From assembly GCF_036170895.1 (NCBI RefSeq), contig NZ_CP108036.1:5511501-5575500 (forward strand): a DNA stretch of 64,000 nucleotides, written 5' to 3'. This document shows positions 1 to 9,675 of this stretch, piece by piece (position 1 is the first letter of the stretch; each line of letters begins with the position of its first letter). Source of the DNA: Streptomyces erythrochromogenes (GTDB taxonomy: Bacteria > Actinomycetota > Actinomycetes > Streptomycetales > Streptomycetaceae). Below the pieces are notes generated by a model. The model did no database searches. It had not been told where the DNA came from and saw only the letters and a list, made by a program, of their open reading frames with translations. A program made the position numbers and the translations under genes.

Positions 1-41
1 GCCCCTCAGCGGGAGGTATGCGCAGGCCACAGTGCCGGCCC

Positions 42-1082
<1,041 letters not shown>

Positions 1083-1095
1083 AACCCAGCGCACC

Positions 1096-1593
1096 ATGTC
1101 GATCGACGTCAACAACGAGTCCGGAACCGAGGTCGACGAGCAGGCGATCCTCGACATCGCCCGTTACGCGCTCGCCCGGATGCGGATCCACCCGCTCTCG
1201 GAGCTCTCCGTCATCGTCATCGACGAGGACGCGATGGAGCAGCTCCACATCCAGTGGATGGACCTGCCCGGCCCGACCGACGTCATGTCCTTCCCGATGG
1301 ACGAGCTCCGTCCGCCGGGGAAGGACGAAGAGGAGCCCCCGCAGGGGCTCCTCGGCGACATCGTGCTCTGCCCCGAGGTCGCGAAGAAGCAGGGCGAGGA
1401 AGCCCCGACGCAGCACTCCATGGACGAGGAGCTCCAGCTCCTGACCGTCCACGGGGTGCTGCACCTGCTCGGGTACGACCACGAGGAGCCGGACGAGAAG
1501 GCCGAGATGTTCGGCCTCCAGGCGGCCATCGTGGACGGCTGGCGCGGTGAGCGCGGGCTGACCGGCCCGTCCCCGGCTCCCACCGTCTCGTGA
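1096..1593 (+). CDS. ybeY: Endoribonuclease YbeY (rRNA maturation factor)
   Basis: Single-strand-specific metalloendoribonuclease of 165 residues that acts in 16S rRNA maturation and 70S ribosome quality control. The zinc site [11 protein letters not shown], with its three histidines, is intact at about residues 119-129. It starts 13 bases after the phoH stop, and its TGA overlaps the GTG start of the next gene (GTGA), so the genes are probably translated together. The acidic insert rich in Glu before the zinc motif is normal for actinobacterial members. Confidence 0.95.
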   Translation: MSIDVNNESGTEVDEQAILDIARYALARMRIHPLSELSVIVIDEDAMEQLHIQWMDLPGPTDVMSFPMDELRPPGKDEEEPPQGLLGDIVLCPEVAKKQGEEAPTQHSMDEELQLLTVHGVLHLLGYDHEEPDEKAEMFGLQAAIVDGWRGERGLTGPSPAPTVS

Positions 1594-2894
1594 GCGCCCC
1601 GCAACTGATCACCGGCGCGGTGCTGCTGGTGGTCGTGGCCTGGTTCGCGGCGTGCGCGGAGTCGGGCATCGCCCGCATCTCGATCTTCCGCGCCGAGCAG
1701 GCCGTACGGGAGGGCAGGCGCGGCAGCGAGAAGCTCGCCCAGGTCGCCGGCGACCCCACCCGCTACCTCAACGTGGCGCTGCTGGTCCGGGTCACCTGCG
1801 AGATGGCGGCCGGGGTCCTCGTCACCTACGTCTGCCTCGACGAGTTCGGCGAGAACTGGACCGCGCTGCTCGTGGCAATCGCCGTGATGGTGCTGGTCTC
1901 CTTCGTCGCCGTGGGCGTCTCCCCGCGTACGATCGGCCGCCAGCACCCGCTGAACACGGCGACGGCGGCCGCGTACGTCCTCGTACCGCTCGCCAGGATC
2001 ATGGGGCCGATCCCGCAGCTGCTGATCCTCATCGGCAACGCCCTCACCCCCGGGAAGGGCTTCCGCAAGGGCCCCTTCGCCTCCGAGGCCGAGCTGCGGG
2101 CGATGGTCGACCTCGCCGAGAAGGAATCGCTCATCGAGGACGACGAGCGCCGGATGGTGCACCAGGTCTTCGAGCTCGGCGACACCCTCGTGCGCGAGGT
2201 GATGGTGCCGCGCACCGACCTGGTCTGCATCGAGCGCTACAAGACGGTCCGCCAGGCGACCACGCTCGCCCTGCGGTCCGGTTTCTCGCGCATCCCGGTC
2301 ACCGGGGAGAACGAGGACGACATCGTCGGGATCGTCTACCTGAAGGACCTCGTCCGCAAGACGCACGTCAACCGGGAGTCCGAGGCCGACCTGGTGTCGA
2401 CGGCGATGCGGCCGGCCGTCTTCGTGCCGGACACCAAGAACGCGGGCGATCTGCTGCGCGAGATGCAGCAGGTGCGCAACCACGTGGCCGTCGTGATCGA
2501 CGAGTACGGCGGCACGGCCGGCATCGTCACCATCGAGGACATCCTCGAGGAGATCGTCGGCGAGATCACGGACGAGTACGACCGGGAGCTCCCGCCGGTC
2601 GAGGACCTGGGCGAGGACCGCTACCGGGTCACGGCGCGCCTGGACATCACCGACCTCGGTGAGCTGTTCAAGGTCGAGGCCTTCGACGACGAGGACGTCG
2701 AGACGGTCGGCGGACTGCTGGCGAAGGCGCTGGGCCGGGTGCCGATCGCGGGCGCCTCGGCGCTGGTGGAACTGCCCGACGGGCGTCCGCTGCGGCTGAC
2801 GGCCGAGTCGCCGGCGGGCCGGCGGAACAAGATCGTGACGGTGCTGGTCGAACCGGTGGCCGCGGCGGAGGCCGCGGGGGAGGAGGGGGAATGA
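1590..2894 (+). CDS. CNNM/CorC (hemolysin-family) membrane protein with CBS pair
   Basis: 434-residue integral membrane protein. An N-terminal DUF21/CNNM transmembrane region (about residues 1-140) is followed by two CBS domains (about 200-325) and a C-terminal CorC/HlyC domain (about 340-420). The family is associated with divalent cation (Mg2+/Co2+) transport; the hemolysin name is historical. The GTG start overlaps the ybeY stop by four bases, and its own stop overlaps the next ATG (ATGA), placing it inside the phoH-ybeY operon. Confidence 0.9.
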   Translation: MSAPQLITGAVLLVVVAWFAACAESGIARISIFRAEQAVREGRRGSEKLAQVAGDPTRYLNVALLVRVTCEMAAGVLVTYVCLDEFGENWTALLVAIAVMVLVSFVAVGVSPRTIGRQHPLNTATAAAYVLVPLARIMGPIPQLLILIGNALTPGKGFRKGPFASEAELRAMVDLAEKESLIEDDERRMVHQVFELGDTLVREVMVPRTDLVCIERYKTVRQATTLALRSGFSRIPVTGENEDDIVGIVYLKDLVRKTHVNRESEADLVSTAMRPAVFVPDTKNAGDLLREMQQVRNHVAVVIDEYGGTAGIVTIEDILEEIVGEITDEYDRELPPVEDLGEDRYRVTARLDITDLGELFKVEAFDDEDVETVGGLLAKALGRVPIAGASALVELPDGRPLRLTAESPAGRRNKIVTVLVEPVAAAEAAGEEGE

Positions 2895-3244
2895 CCCCGG
2901 CGCAGTTGCGGGAGTTCTGCCTGGGCTTCAACGCGGCGGTGGAGGAGTTCCCCTTCACCCCGGAGACCTCGGTGTTCAAGGTGAAGGGGAAGATGTTCGC
3001 GCTCAGCGCGCTGGATGCCGAGCCGCTGAAGGTCAACCTCAAGTGCGAGCCGGAGCTGGCGGTACGGCTGCGCGAGGAGCACGAGGCGATCGCGCCGGGC
3101 TATCACATGAACAAGCGGCACTGGAACACGGTGACCGTTGGCGGGATCCCCGACGCGATGCTGCGCGAGCTCGTCGAGGACTCCTACGACCTGGTGGTGG
3201 CGGGGCTGCCGCGGGCGGAGCGGCTGAAGCTCGACCGGCCCTGA
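2891..3244 (+). CDS. MmcQ/YjbR family protein
   Basis: 117-residue single-domain protein of the MmcQ/YjbR (CyaY-like fold) family. Recognisable features are the N-terminal [12 protein letters not shown] stretch, the central KVKGKMFAL strand and a C-terminal DSYDLVVAGLP helix. The family is annotated as putative DNA-binding, but the role is not established. ATGA overlap with the CNNM gene indicates translational coupling. Confidence 0.85.
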   Translation: MTPAQLREFCLGFNAAVEEFPFTPETSVFKVKGKMFALSALDAEPLKVNLKCEPELAVRLREEHEAIAPGYHMNKRHWNTVTVGGIPDAMLRELVEDSYDLVVAGLPRAERLKLDRP

Positions 3245-3314
3245 GGCCTGGGCGTGGCCGGGCCCTGCGCCGGGCCGCGGCGGGGTCGTTGCACGGCCGG
3301 GCAGCGGCGCTCCC

Positions 3315-3320
3315 TATGCT
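3315..3320 (+). promoter_or_regulatory. Probable -10 element of a leaderless promoter
   Basis: TATGCT lies seven bases before the ATG at 3328 and there is no ribosome binding site, which fits a leaderless transcript. A TTGCAC at 3289-3294 could be the -35, with a long 20-base spacer. Confidence 0.5.
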
Positions 3321-3327
3321 TTCGACC

Positions 3328-3684
3328 ATGACGGAGAGCACCGGGATCGACCCCGAGGACAGCAAGATCATCACGCTGGCGCGCAGCGCCCGTGCCCGCA
3401 ACGGGGTGCCCGAGGGGGCGGCGGTGCGGGACGAGACGGGCCGGACGTACGTCGCGGGGACGGTGGAGCTCGACTCCCTGAAGCTGAGCGCGCTGCAGGC
3501 CGCGGTCGCGATGGCCGTGGCCAGCGGGGCCCGGTCGCTGGAGGCCGCCGCCGTCGTGAGCGCGGCCGACGCCCCGGCCGAGGCCGACCGCGCGGCCGTC
3601 CGCGACCTCGGCGGCCCGGACACCCCGGTCCTCCTGGCCGCCCCGGACGGCTCCCTGAAGTCCACGACCCCGGCGGGCCAGTAG
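3328..3684 (+). CDS. Cytidine deaminase-like protein lacking zinc ligands
   Basis: 118 residues. The region from about residue 30 to 100 resembles the cytidine deaminase fold (RDETGRTYVAGTVELDSLKL, then an Ala-rich helix and LLAAPDGSLK). The (C/H)AE and PCxxC zinc motifs are absent, and the whole protein contains no Cys or His, so zinc-dependent deamination as in canonical Cdd is not expected. Homologues in this position next to era are commonly annotated as cytidine deaminase. The start at 3328 is preferred over ATG 3316 because the latter lies inside the probable -10 element. A non-catalytic or structural role is inference. Confidence 0.75.
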   Translation: MTESTGIDPEDSKIITLARSARARNGVPEGAAVRDETGRTYVAGTVELDSLKLSALQAAVAMAVASGARSLEAAAVVSAADAPAEADRAAVRDLGGPDTPVLLAAPDGSLKSTTPAGQ

Positions 3685-3751
3685 CCCCGGCGGGCCAGTA
3701 GCCCCGGCGGGATCGCCGCCCCGGCCCCGCCCGGCCTCGGCAGCGCACATC

Positions 3752-3864
3752 CAGCCCCGCCGGCGTTTGAGGCGCGGGGTCCGGGGCGGAAGCCCCAGGG
3801 AACCCGGCTCCGCCCGGCCCCGCCCCTCAAACTCCCCCGGCTACCGCCGGGAGGTGCCCCTGGC
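3752..3864. repeat. GC-rich dispersed repeat, copy A (both halves)
   Basis: Intergenic copy of a streptomycete-type dispersed GC-rich repeat. The left half carries CAGCCCCGCCGGCGTTTGAG and then a gcggggtccgggg block. The right half carries CAAACTCCCCCGGCTACCGC and ends gaggtgcccctgg. Parts recur at 7734-7781 (inverted), 37849-37920 and 44028-44113. It lies between two convergent genes and can fold into long hairpins. Just before it, the segment CCCCGGCGGGCCAGTAG is duplicated in tandem at about 3669-3703. Confidence 0.7.
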
Positions 3865-3920
3865 GAGGCCGCAATCGCGGGCCCGCGCCTGCCCGGGAAT
3901 CGGCTGCCCCGGCCGGGAGG

Positions 3921-5198
3921 CTAACGGCGGCGGATGACCATCGCCATCAGGGCCGCCATCGCGCACAGGCCGCCCGAGGCGTACCAGACCACGTCGTACG
4001 AGCCCGTGAGGTCCCGGGCCAGGCCGCCCAGGAAGGCCACCACCGCCGCACCGATCTGGTGCGAGGCGAGCACCCAGCCGAAGACGATCGCGCCGTCGTC
4101 CCCGTAGTGCTCGCGGCACAGGGCGATCGTCGGGGGGACGGTCGCGACCCAGTCCAGGCCGTAGAAGACGATGAAGAAGACCAGCGGCGGCCGCACCGAC
4201 GGCGCCAGCAGGATCGGCAGGAACAGCAGCGACACCCCGCGCAGGGCGTAGTAGACGGCCAGCAGCCGCCGGGACTCGAAGCGGTCCGTGAACCAGCCCG
4301 AGGCGATCGTGCCGACCACGTCGAAGACGCCGATCACCGCCAGCAGCCCGGCGGCCGCCGTCACCGGCATGCCGTGGTCGTGCGCCGCCGGCACGAAGTG
4401 CGTCCGCACCAGCCCGTTCGTCGAGGCCCCGCAGATCGCGAAGGTGCCCGCGAGGAGCCAGAACGGGCCGGTCCGGGCCGCGTCGGCGAGGACCTTCAGC
4501 GCCCGCCCGGCCGCACCCGCGGCCGGGGCGGGCTTGGGCGCGTAGGTGCCGCCGTACGGCGCGAGCCCCACGTCCGCGGGGTGGTCGCGCAGCAGCAGCC
4601 AGACGAACGGCACGACGGCCAGCGCGGCCACGGCGACCGTCACCGTCGCCGGGCGCCAGCCGTGGCGGTCCACCAGCCACGCCAGCAGCGGCAGGAAGAC
4701 CAGCTGCCCCGAGGCCCCGGCGGCGGTCAGGATGCCGGTGACCAGGCCGCGCCGGGCGGTGAACCAGCGGCCCGTCACCGTCGCGGCGAAGGCAAGGGCC
4801 ATCGAGCCGCTGCCCAGCCCCACCAGGACGCCCCAGCACAGCACCAGCTGCCAGGGCTCGGTCATCCACACCGTGGCCACCGCACCGCCCGCGATGACGG
4901 TCAGGGCCACCGCCACGACCCGGCGGATGCCGAACCGGTCCATCAGCGCCGCGGCGAAGGGCGCGGTGATCCCGTAGAGGGCCAGGTTCACGGAGACGGC
5001 CACCCCGATGGTGCCGCGCGACCAGTCGAACTCCTCGTGCAGCGGCTCGATGAGCAGTCCGGGCAGGGAGGCGAAACCGGCGGCGCCGATGATCGTCACG
5101 AAGGCGACGGCGGCGACGTACCAGGCGCGGTGGACGCGTCCGGCCCTCCGCGGGGAGGGGGCGGGAAGGGTGCCGGGGGCGGGGGCTGTCTGGGTCAC
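3921..5198 (-). CDS. MFS transporter
   Basis: 425-residue major facilitator with about twelve hydrophobic segments. The MFS signature MDRFGIRR follows the second helix, and a second DRFESRR follows helix eight. The start is set at GTG 5198 (MTQTAPAP). A more upstream GTG at 5225 abuts a TACGGT that looks like the -10, so the longer form is unlikely. It is divergent from the GlxA/AraC regulator at 5270 with about 70 bases between, so that regulator probably controls it. The substrate is unknown. Confidence 0.85.
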   Translation of the reverse strand: MTQTAPAPGTLPAPSPRRAGRVHRAWYVAAVAFVTIIGAAGFASLPGLLIEPLHEEFDWSRGTIGVAVSVNLALYGITAPFAAALMDRFGIRRVVAVALTVIAGGAVATVWMTEPWQLVLCWGVLVGLGSGSMALAFAATVTGRWFTARRGLVTGILTAAGASGQLVFLPLLAWLVDRHGWRPATVTVAVAALAVVPFVWLLLRDHPADVGLAPYGGTYAPKPAPAAGAAGRALKVLADAARTGPFWLLAGTFAICGASTNGLVRTHFVPAAHDHGMPVTAAAGLLAVIGVFDVVGTIASGWFTDRFESRRLLAVYYALRGVSLLFLPILLAPSVRPPLVFFIVFYGLDWVATVPPTIALCREHYGDDGAIVFGWVLASHQIGAAVVAFLGGLARDLTGSYDVVWYASGGLCAMAALMAMVIRRR

Positions 5199-5269
5199 GC
5201 GAGAAGCCTCGGGCCGGCGGGACACCGTACGACAGTGGCCTGACTGTCATGCTTCGATACGATCGGGCC

Positions 5270-6304
5270 ATGGAACCTGCGCCGCACCGCGTCGTCGTCC
5301 TGGCCCTCCCGGGGCTGCTGCCCTTCGAGCTGGGCATCCCCCACAGGATCTTCGGCCGCGCCAAGGACAGGGCCGGGCGGCCGCTGTACGAGATCCTCAC
5401 GTGCGGTCTGGCCCCCGGCCCGGTTCCCACGGACGCCGACTTCGCCATCCAGGTCGCTCAGGGCCCCGAGCTGCTCGCCACCGCCGACACGGTGGTCGTG
5501 CCTGCCTCGTACGAGCTGGGGCCGGTCCACGAGGAGGGCAGGCTGGGCGACGAGCTCGCCGCGGCCCTCGCGCACATCCGGCCCGGCACCCGGCTCGTCT
5601 CCATCTGTACGGGCGGCTACGTGCTGGCCGCCGCCGGCTACCTGGACGGCCGGCGGGCCACCACCCACTGGGCCTCCGCCGAGCACTTCCAACGGCTCTT
5701 CCCCGCCGTGAAGGTGGACCCCGACGTGCTCTACACCGACGACGGGGACGTGCTGACCTCGGCGGGCGTCGCCGCCGGGATCGACCTGTGCCTGCACATC
5801 GTGCGCCGCGACCACGGTGCGGCCGTCGCGAACGAGGCCGCCCGGCGGACCGTCGTACCGCCCCACCGCGAGGGCGGGCAGGCGCAGTTCGTCGACCGCC
5901 CGGTGCCGGAGCCGCAGCTCGCCACCACCACGGCGGCCCGCGCCTGGGTGCTGGACCGGCTGCACGAGCCGCTCCGGCTCACCGACATGGCCCGGCAGGA
6001 GGCCATGTCGGTACGGACCTTCACGCGCCGCTTCCGCGAGGAGGCGGGCATCAGCCCGGGCCAGTGGATCACCGGCCGGCGGGTGGAGCGGGCGCGGCGG
6101 CTGCTGGAGCAGACGGAGCTGTCGATGGAACAGGTCGCACGGGAGAGCGGCTTCGGGACGGCCCAGTCCCTGCGCAAGCACGTGCAGGCGGCACTGGGGG
6201 TGAGCCCGACGGCCTACCGGCGTACGTTCCGGGCCACGGGGGGAGGCGGTGCCACGCTCCCATCTCCTGATGGACCATCAGTTGCTGCCGGGCCCGTGCA
6301 TTGA
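5270..6304 (+). CDS. GlxA family transcriptional regulator (DJ-1/PfpI + AraC HTH)
   Basis: 344 residues: an N-terminal DJ-1/PfpI amidotransferase-like domain (about 1-190) with the nucleophile-elbow cysteine in VSICTGGYVLAAAG, then a C-terminal AraC helix-turn-helix pair (about 220-325; MSVRTFTRRFREEAG and MEQVARESGFGTAQSLRKH). ATG 5270 is preceded by TACGAT (5258-5263) with a six-base gap and no ribosome binding site, which suggests a leaderless mRNA. Members often regulate a divergent gene, here the MFS exporter. The inducer is unknown. Confidence 0.88.
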   Translation: MEPAPHRVVVLALPGLLPFELGIPHRIFGRAKDRAGRPLYEILTCGLAPGPVPTDADFAIQVAQGPELLATADTVVVPASYELGPVHEEGRLGDELAAALAHIRPGTRLVSICTGGYVLAAAGYLDGRRATTHWASAEHFQRLFPAVKVDPDVLYTDDGDVLTSAGVAAGIDLCLHIVRRDHGAAVANEAARRTVVPPHREGGQAQFVDRPVPEPQLATTTAARAWVLDRLHEPLRLTDMARQEAMSVRTFTRRFREEAGISPGQWITGRRVERARRLLEQTELSMEQVARESGFGTAQSLRKHVQAALGVSPTAYRRTFRATGGGGATLPSPDGPSVAAGPVH

Positions 6305-6329
6305 CTTCTCCCGCCGCCCGCTCGTGAAT
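6301..6329 (+). promoter_or_regulatory. Candidate promoter for the WxL-like gene
   Basis: TTGACT (6301-6306), overlapping the previous stop codon, and GTGAAT (6324-6329) are separated by 17 bases. This is a plausible housekeeping promoter upstream of the GTG at 6376. Confidence 0.4.
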
Positions 6330-6375
6330 GGCCCCCTGCGCGGGGCTCGGCGCGAGGGAACCCAGGGGGCGGGCA

Positions 6376-7713
6376 GTGCGAACACGGGCGCGGAACCGGA
6401 GATGGTCGGCAGCCGTCGGCATGGCCGCACTCGCGGCCACGGCCGGGGGCGCCCTCGGCGCACCCGCCGCGGCAGAGGGCGAGACGCCCCCCGGACAGGT
6501 GGACTTCCCCACACAGTGCCTGGCGCCCCAGGAAGCCGGAATCCCGCCCGCCGACGGGCAGACCACCGCCCGGATCACCGTGGACGACCCGGCACCCCGG
6601 GTCGGCGACACCGTCACCGTGACCTACCAGGTGGTCAGGACCCCGGCCCTGAACCCGCTCGGCGGCGAACTCCCCGCCGACACGCTCACCCCGACCGGCC
6701 GGATCGTCCTGGCGGGCGCCCAGAGCGGCGAGGTCACCGTCGTCGGCGCCAAGCGCAACGACCCCGTCCCGGCCGGCGCGCCCCTCCCCGTCGCCACCAT
6801 GACCGGCACCTTCACCGTCACCGCGCCCGGCGAGATCACCCTGGCCCCGGGCGCCTACACCCTGCACACCGCCCACCTGCTCGGCCTCGACACCTCCTGC
6901 ACCGCCGCCGCCCCGGCCGCCGCACCCGTCTCCGCCCGCCTCACCGCCGCCGAACTGCCCACGGCCAACCTGCGCAGCGTCTTCCTCGCCGCCGCCCACG
7001 GAAAGCCCGGAGCCAAGGTCCGGGTCACCGCCGCCGGCTTCCCCCCGGGCGCCGCCGTGACCGTCGCCGGGCGAGCGGGCGCCGCCGAGACCGCCGACCG
7101 GGTGAGCGCCACCGCCGACGGCCTGGGCACGGCCGCCGTGGAGCTGCCGGTCACGGACCGGGCCACCACCGCTGTGGTCGCCTACCAGGGCGCGGCCTGG
7201 TCCGCGCGGCAGGGCTCCGGCCCGGCCGCGTACACGGTCGTCGACGCCGCCCCGCCGGCGTCCGGCACCCAGAAGGTCACCGCCACCGTCGAGCCGGGCG
7301 CGCTCGGCATGACCCAGGCGGGCGAGGCCATCACCCTCGGCGCGGTCCCGTACGGCGACGGAGGCGCCGCCCCCGGCCGGATCGGCACCGTGACCGTCAC
7401 CGACGCCCGCGGCGGCCCGGCCGGCTGGTCCCTGACCGGCAAGGTCACCGACTTCACCGGACCGGGCGGGATCCGCATCCCGGGCGCGTCCCTGTCCTGG
7501 ACCCCGTCGTGCGTGGCGGCCTCCGGCAGCCAGAGCCGCTGTACGCCGGGCAGTGCGGGCGTCGTCGGCCCGGAAGGCGCCCTCCTGGCCTCCACCCCGG
7601 ACGCCCCGCTGGTCGGCGGCACCTTCACGATCGACGCCGCCGTCACCCTGCACGTGCCGCCGTACACCCCGCCGGGCGCCTACACGGCGGTCCTCACGCT
7701 GACCTTGTCGTGA
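6376..7713 (+). CDS. Secreted WxL-like beta-sandwich protein
   Basis: 445 residues with a Sec signal peptide (MRTRARNRRWSAAVGMAALAA..., probable cleavage after an Ala-rich stretch near residue 33). The mature part is rich in Thr, Val, Ala and Gly with repeated beta-strand motifs. Its C-terminal third (from about residue 300) resembles a WxL-type domain: GALGMTQAGEAITLGAV, one LSWTPS and the final PPGAYTAVLTLTLS. GTG 6376 is chosen because AGGGGGCGGGC sits just upstream; ATG 6328 would add 16 residues. The stop overlaps the next start (GTGA), and the next gene encodes the DUF916-type partner that usually accompanies WxL proteins in wall-surface complexes. The ligand is unknown. Confidence 0.7.
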   Translation: MRTRARNRRWSAAVGMAALAATAGGALGAPAAAEGETPPGQVDFPTQCLAPQEAGIPPADGQTTARITVDDPAPRVGDTVTVTYQVVRTPALNPLGGELPADTLTPTGRIVLAGAQSGEVTVVGAKRNDPVPAGAPLPVATMTGTFTVTAPGEITLAPGAYTLHTAHLLGLDTSCTAAAPAAAPVSARLTAAELPTANLRSVFLAAAHGKPGAKVRVTAAGFPPGAAVTVAGRAGAAETADRVSATADGLGTAAVELPVTDRATTAVVAYQGAAWSARQGSGPAAYTVVDAAPPASGTQKVTATVEPGALGMTQAGEAITLGAVPYGDGGAAPGRIGTVTVTDARGGPAGWSLTGKVTDFTGPGGIRIPGASLSWTPSCVAASGSQSRCTPGSAGVVGPEGALLASTPDAPLVGGTFTIDAAVTLHVPPYTPPGAYTAVLTLTLS

Positions 7714-8687
7714 CCTTGATCCCGCCCCGTAAGGGGGCACCTCCCAGCGGTGGCCGGGGGAGTTCGAGGCGCGGGGTCCGGCCCGCCGCGCTCCTCGCGG
7801 CGGCCCCGGCCGCGCTGGGCCTCGTACTGCTGCCCGCCGGGACGGCATCGGCGGACGGCGGCCAGTGGTCCGTCCTGCCCGCCGCGAACACCGTGGGCCG
7901 GCGCCCGTACTTCTACCTCGCCGCCGCGCCCGGCCAGAGCGTCGCCGACGCCGTCACCGTCACCAACCGGACCGACGGCCCCCGCACCTTCCGCCTCTAC
8001 GCCGCCGACGCCTACAACACCGCCCGCGACGGCGGCTTCGCCCTGCGCGGGCCCGACGAGCCGCGCCGGGCCGCCGCCGCGTGGACGAAGCTCGACCGGG
8101 AGCGGGTGACCGTCCCCGCCGGGGGCACGGTCCGCGTCGGCTTCACCCTGGCCGTCCCCGACCGCGCGGAACCGGGCGACCACCCCGGCGCCGTCGTGGC
8201 CCTCGAAGAACGACCCGCCGCCGCAACGGCCGACGCCCGGGGGATCGGGGTGCAGCAGGCGGTTGCCGCGCGGCTGTACCTGCGGGTGACCGGCCCCACC
8301 GCGCCCGCCCTGGCCGTCCGGGACGTCACCGTGCACCGGCGCGGCGCCGCTGCGGAGGTCTCGTACACGCTCCACAACACCGGCAACCTCACCCTCCGGC
8401 CCCGGGCCACCCTCAGCGCCTCCGGAGCGCTCGGCCGCCGGCTGCTCGAACGCGGGCTCACCGGGCTGCCCGCCGAACTGCTGCCGGGTCAGGAAGTGCG
8501 CCTGCGGGCCCGCTGGGACGGCCCGCCCGCCGCGGAATGGACCCGGGTGACGGTGCGCGCGCGGTCCGACGGAACCACAGCTCAGGGGCGTGCCGCCTAC
8601 GCCGCGCACCCGCCGCTGACGACTCTGCTGGCCCTCACCGCGCTGGTCTGGTCGGCGCTGGGAGCCGCATCGGGGAGAATGGCCCGT
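7710..8687 (+). CDS. DUF916 (WxL-partner) membrane protein; frame stays open into era
   Basis: About 326 residues before era. There is a hydrophobic signal segment (about 26-50, ending ASADGG), then a beta-sandwich domain typical of DUF916/WxL peptidoglycan-interacting proteins (NRTDGPRTFRLYAADAYNT, PGDHPGAVVALEE), a second beta domain (SYTLHNTGNLTLRPRAT) and a C-terminal transmembrane helix (TTLLALTALVWSALGAAS). GTG 7710 overlaps the previous stop. Two oddities stand out. Residues 8-24 are encoded by a copy of the GC-rich dispersed repeat. There is also no stop codon after the helix: the frame continues through RMAR into Met1 of Era and ends only at 9629, giving a possible 639-residue product. 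Confidence 0.7.
7734..7781. repeat. GC-rich dispersed repeat, copy B (inside coding sequence)
   Basis: GGGGCACCTCCCAGCGGTGG followed by ccgggggagttcgaggcgcgg and gtccgg. This matches the reverse complement of the right half of the intergenic copies at 3752-3864 and 37849-37920. Here it lies within the N-terminal codons of the DUF916 gene and encodes a basic Gly/Ser/Arg stretch before the signal helix. Confidence 0.7.
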
Positions 8688-9629
8688 ATGAGCGATCGTT
8701 CCCCCGAGTCCACCGCCCCGCACCGTGCGGGCTTCGCCTGCTTCGTCGGCCGTCCCAACGCCGGCAAGTCGACCCTCACCAACGCACTCGTGGGCACCAA
8801 GGTCGCGATCACCTCCAACCGGCCGCAGACCACCCGCCACACCGTCCGCGGCATCGTGCACCGCCCCGACGCGCAGCTCGTCCTCGTCGACACGCCCGGT
8901 CTGCACAAGCCGCGCACCCTGCTCGGCGAGCGCCTCAACGACATCGTGCGCACCACCTGGGCCGAGGTCGACGTCATCGGCTTCTGCCTGCCGGCCGACC
9001 AGAAGCTCGGCCCCGGCGACAAGTTCATCGCCAAGGAGCTCGCGGGGATCAAGAAGACCCCCAAGATCGCCATCATCACCAAGACCGACCTCGTCGAGTC
9101 GAAGGTGGTGGGCGAGCAGCTCATCGCCGTCCACCAGCTCGCCGAGGAGCTGGGCTTCGAGTGGGCCGAGATCGTCCCCGTCTCGGCGGTCGGCGACAGC
9201 CAGGTCCAGCTGCTGGCCGACCTGATCGCGCCCCTGCTGCCGGAGAGCCCGCCGCTCTACCCCGAGGGCGACCTCACCGACGAGCCCGAGATGGTCATGG
9301 TCGCGGAGCTGATCCGCGAGGCCGCGCTGGAAGGCGTACGGGACGAGCTGCCGCACTCCATCGCCGTGGTCGTCGAGGAGATGATCCCGCGCGAGAACCG
9401 TCCGGCGGACCGCCCGCTGCTCGACATCCACGCCAACGTCTACATCGAGCGGCCGAGCCAGAAGGGCATCATCATCGGCCCGAAGGGCTCCCGCCTGAAG
9501 GAGGTCGGGATGAAGTCGCGCAAGCACATCGAGGCGCTGCTCGGGACCCCCGTCTTCCTCGACCTCCACGTGAAGGTCGCCAAGGACTGGCAGCGGGACC
9601 CCAAGCAGCTGCGCAAGCTCGGCTTCTGA
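8688..9629 (+). CDS. era: GTPase Era
   Basis: Essential GTPase that binds 16S rRNA and helps assemble the 30S subunit. It has 313 residues, the usual length. The G domain carries G1 GRPNAGKS (residues 21-28), G3 DTPG (about 71), G4 TKTD (about 129) and G5 VSAV. The C-terminal KH domain follows (about 215-300, with GIIIGPKGSRLKEVG). GAGAAT at 8675-8680 with a seven-base gap to ATG suggests its own leaderless promoter. The codon frame is continuous with the upstream membrane-protein gene. Confidence 0.95.
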   Translation: MSDRSPESTAPHRAGFACFVGRPNAGKSTLTNALVGTKVAITSNRPQTTRHTVRGIVHRPDAQLVLVDTPGLHKPRTLLGERLNDIVRTTWAEVDVIGFCLPADQKLGPGDKFIAKELAGIKKTPKIAIITKTDLVESKVVGEQLIAVHQLAEELGFEWAEIVPVSAVGDSQVQLLADLIAPLLPESPPLYPEGDLTDEPEMVMVAELIREAALEGVRDELPHSIAVVVEEMIPRENRPADRPLLDIHANVYIERPSQKGIIIGPKGSRLKEVGMKSRKHIEALLGTPVFLDLHVKVAKDWQRDPKQLRKLGF

Positions 9630-9675
9630 CCGCCCGCCGCTCGGGCCCGCCCCCGGGCACGGCCTCGGACGCGCT

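Noticed and set aside
6249..7709. Upstream extension of the long frame that ends with era at 9629
   Set aside because: Between 6249 and 7709 this frame is antisense-like Arg/Pro/His sequence; the real gene there is the WxL-like protein in another frame.
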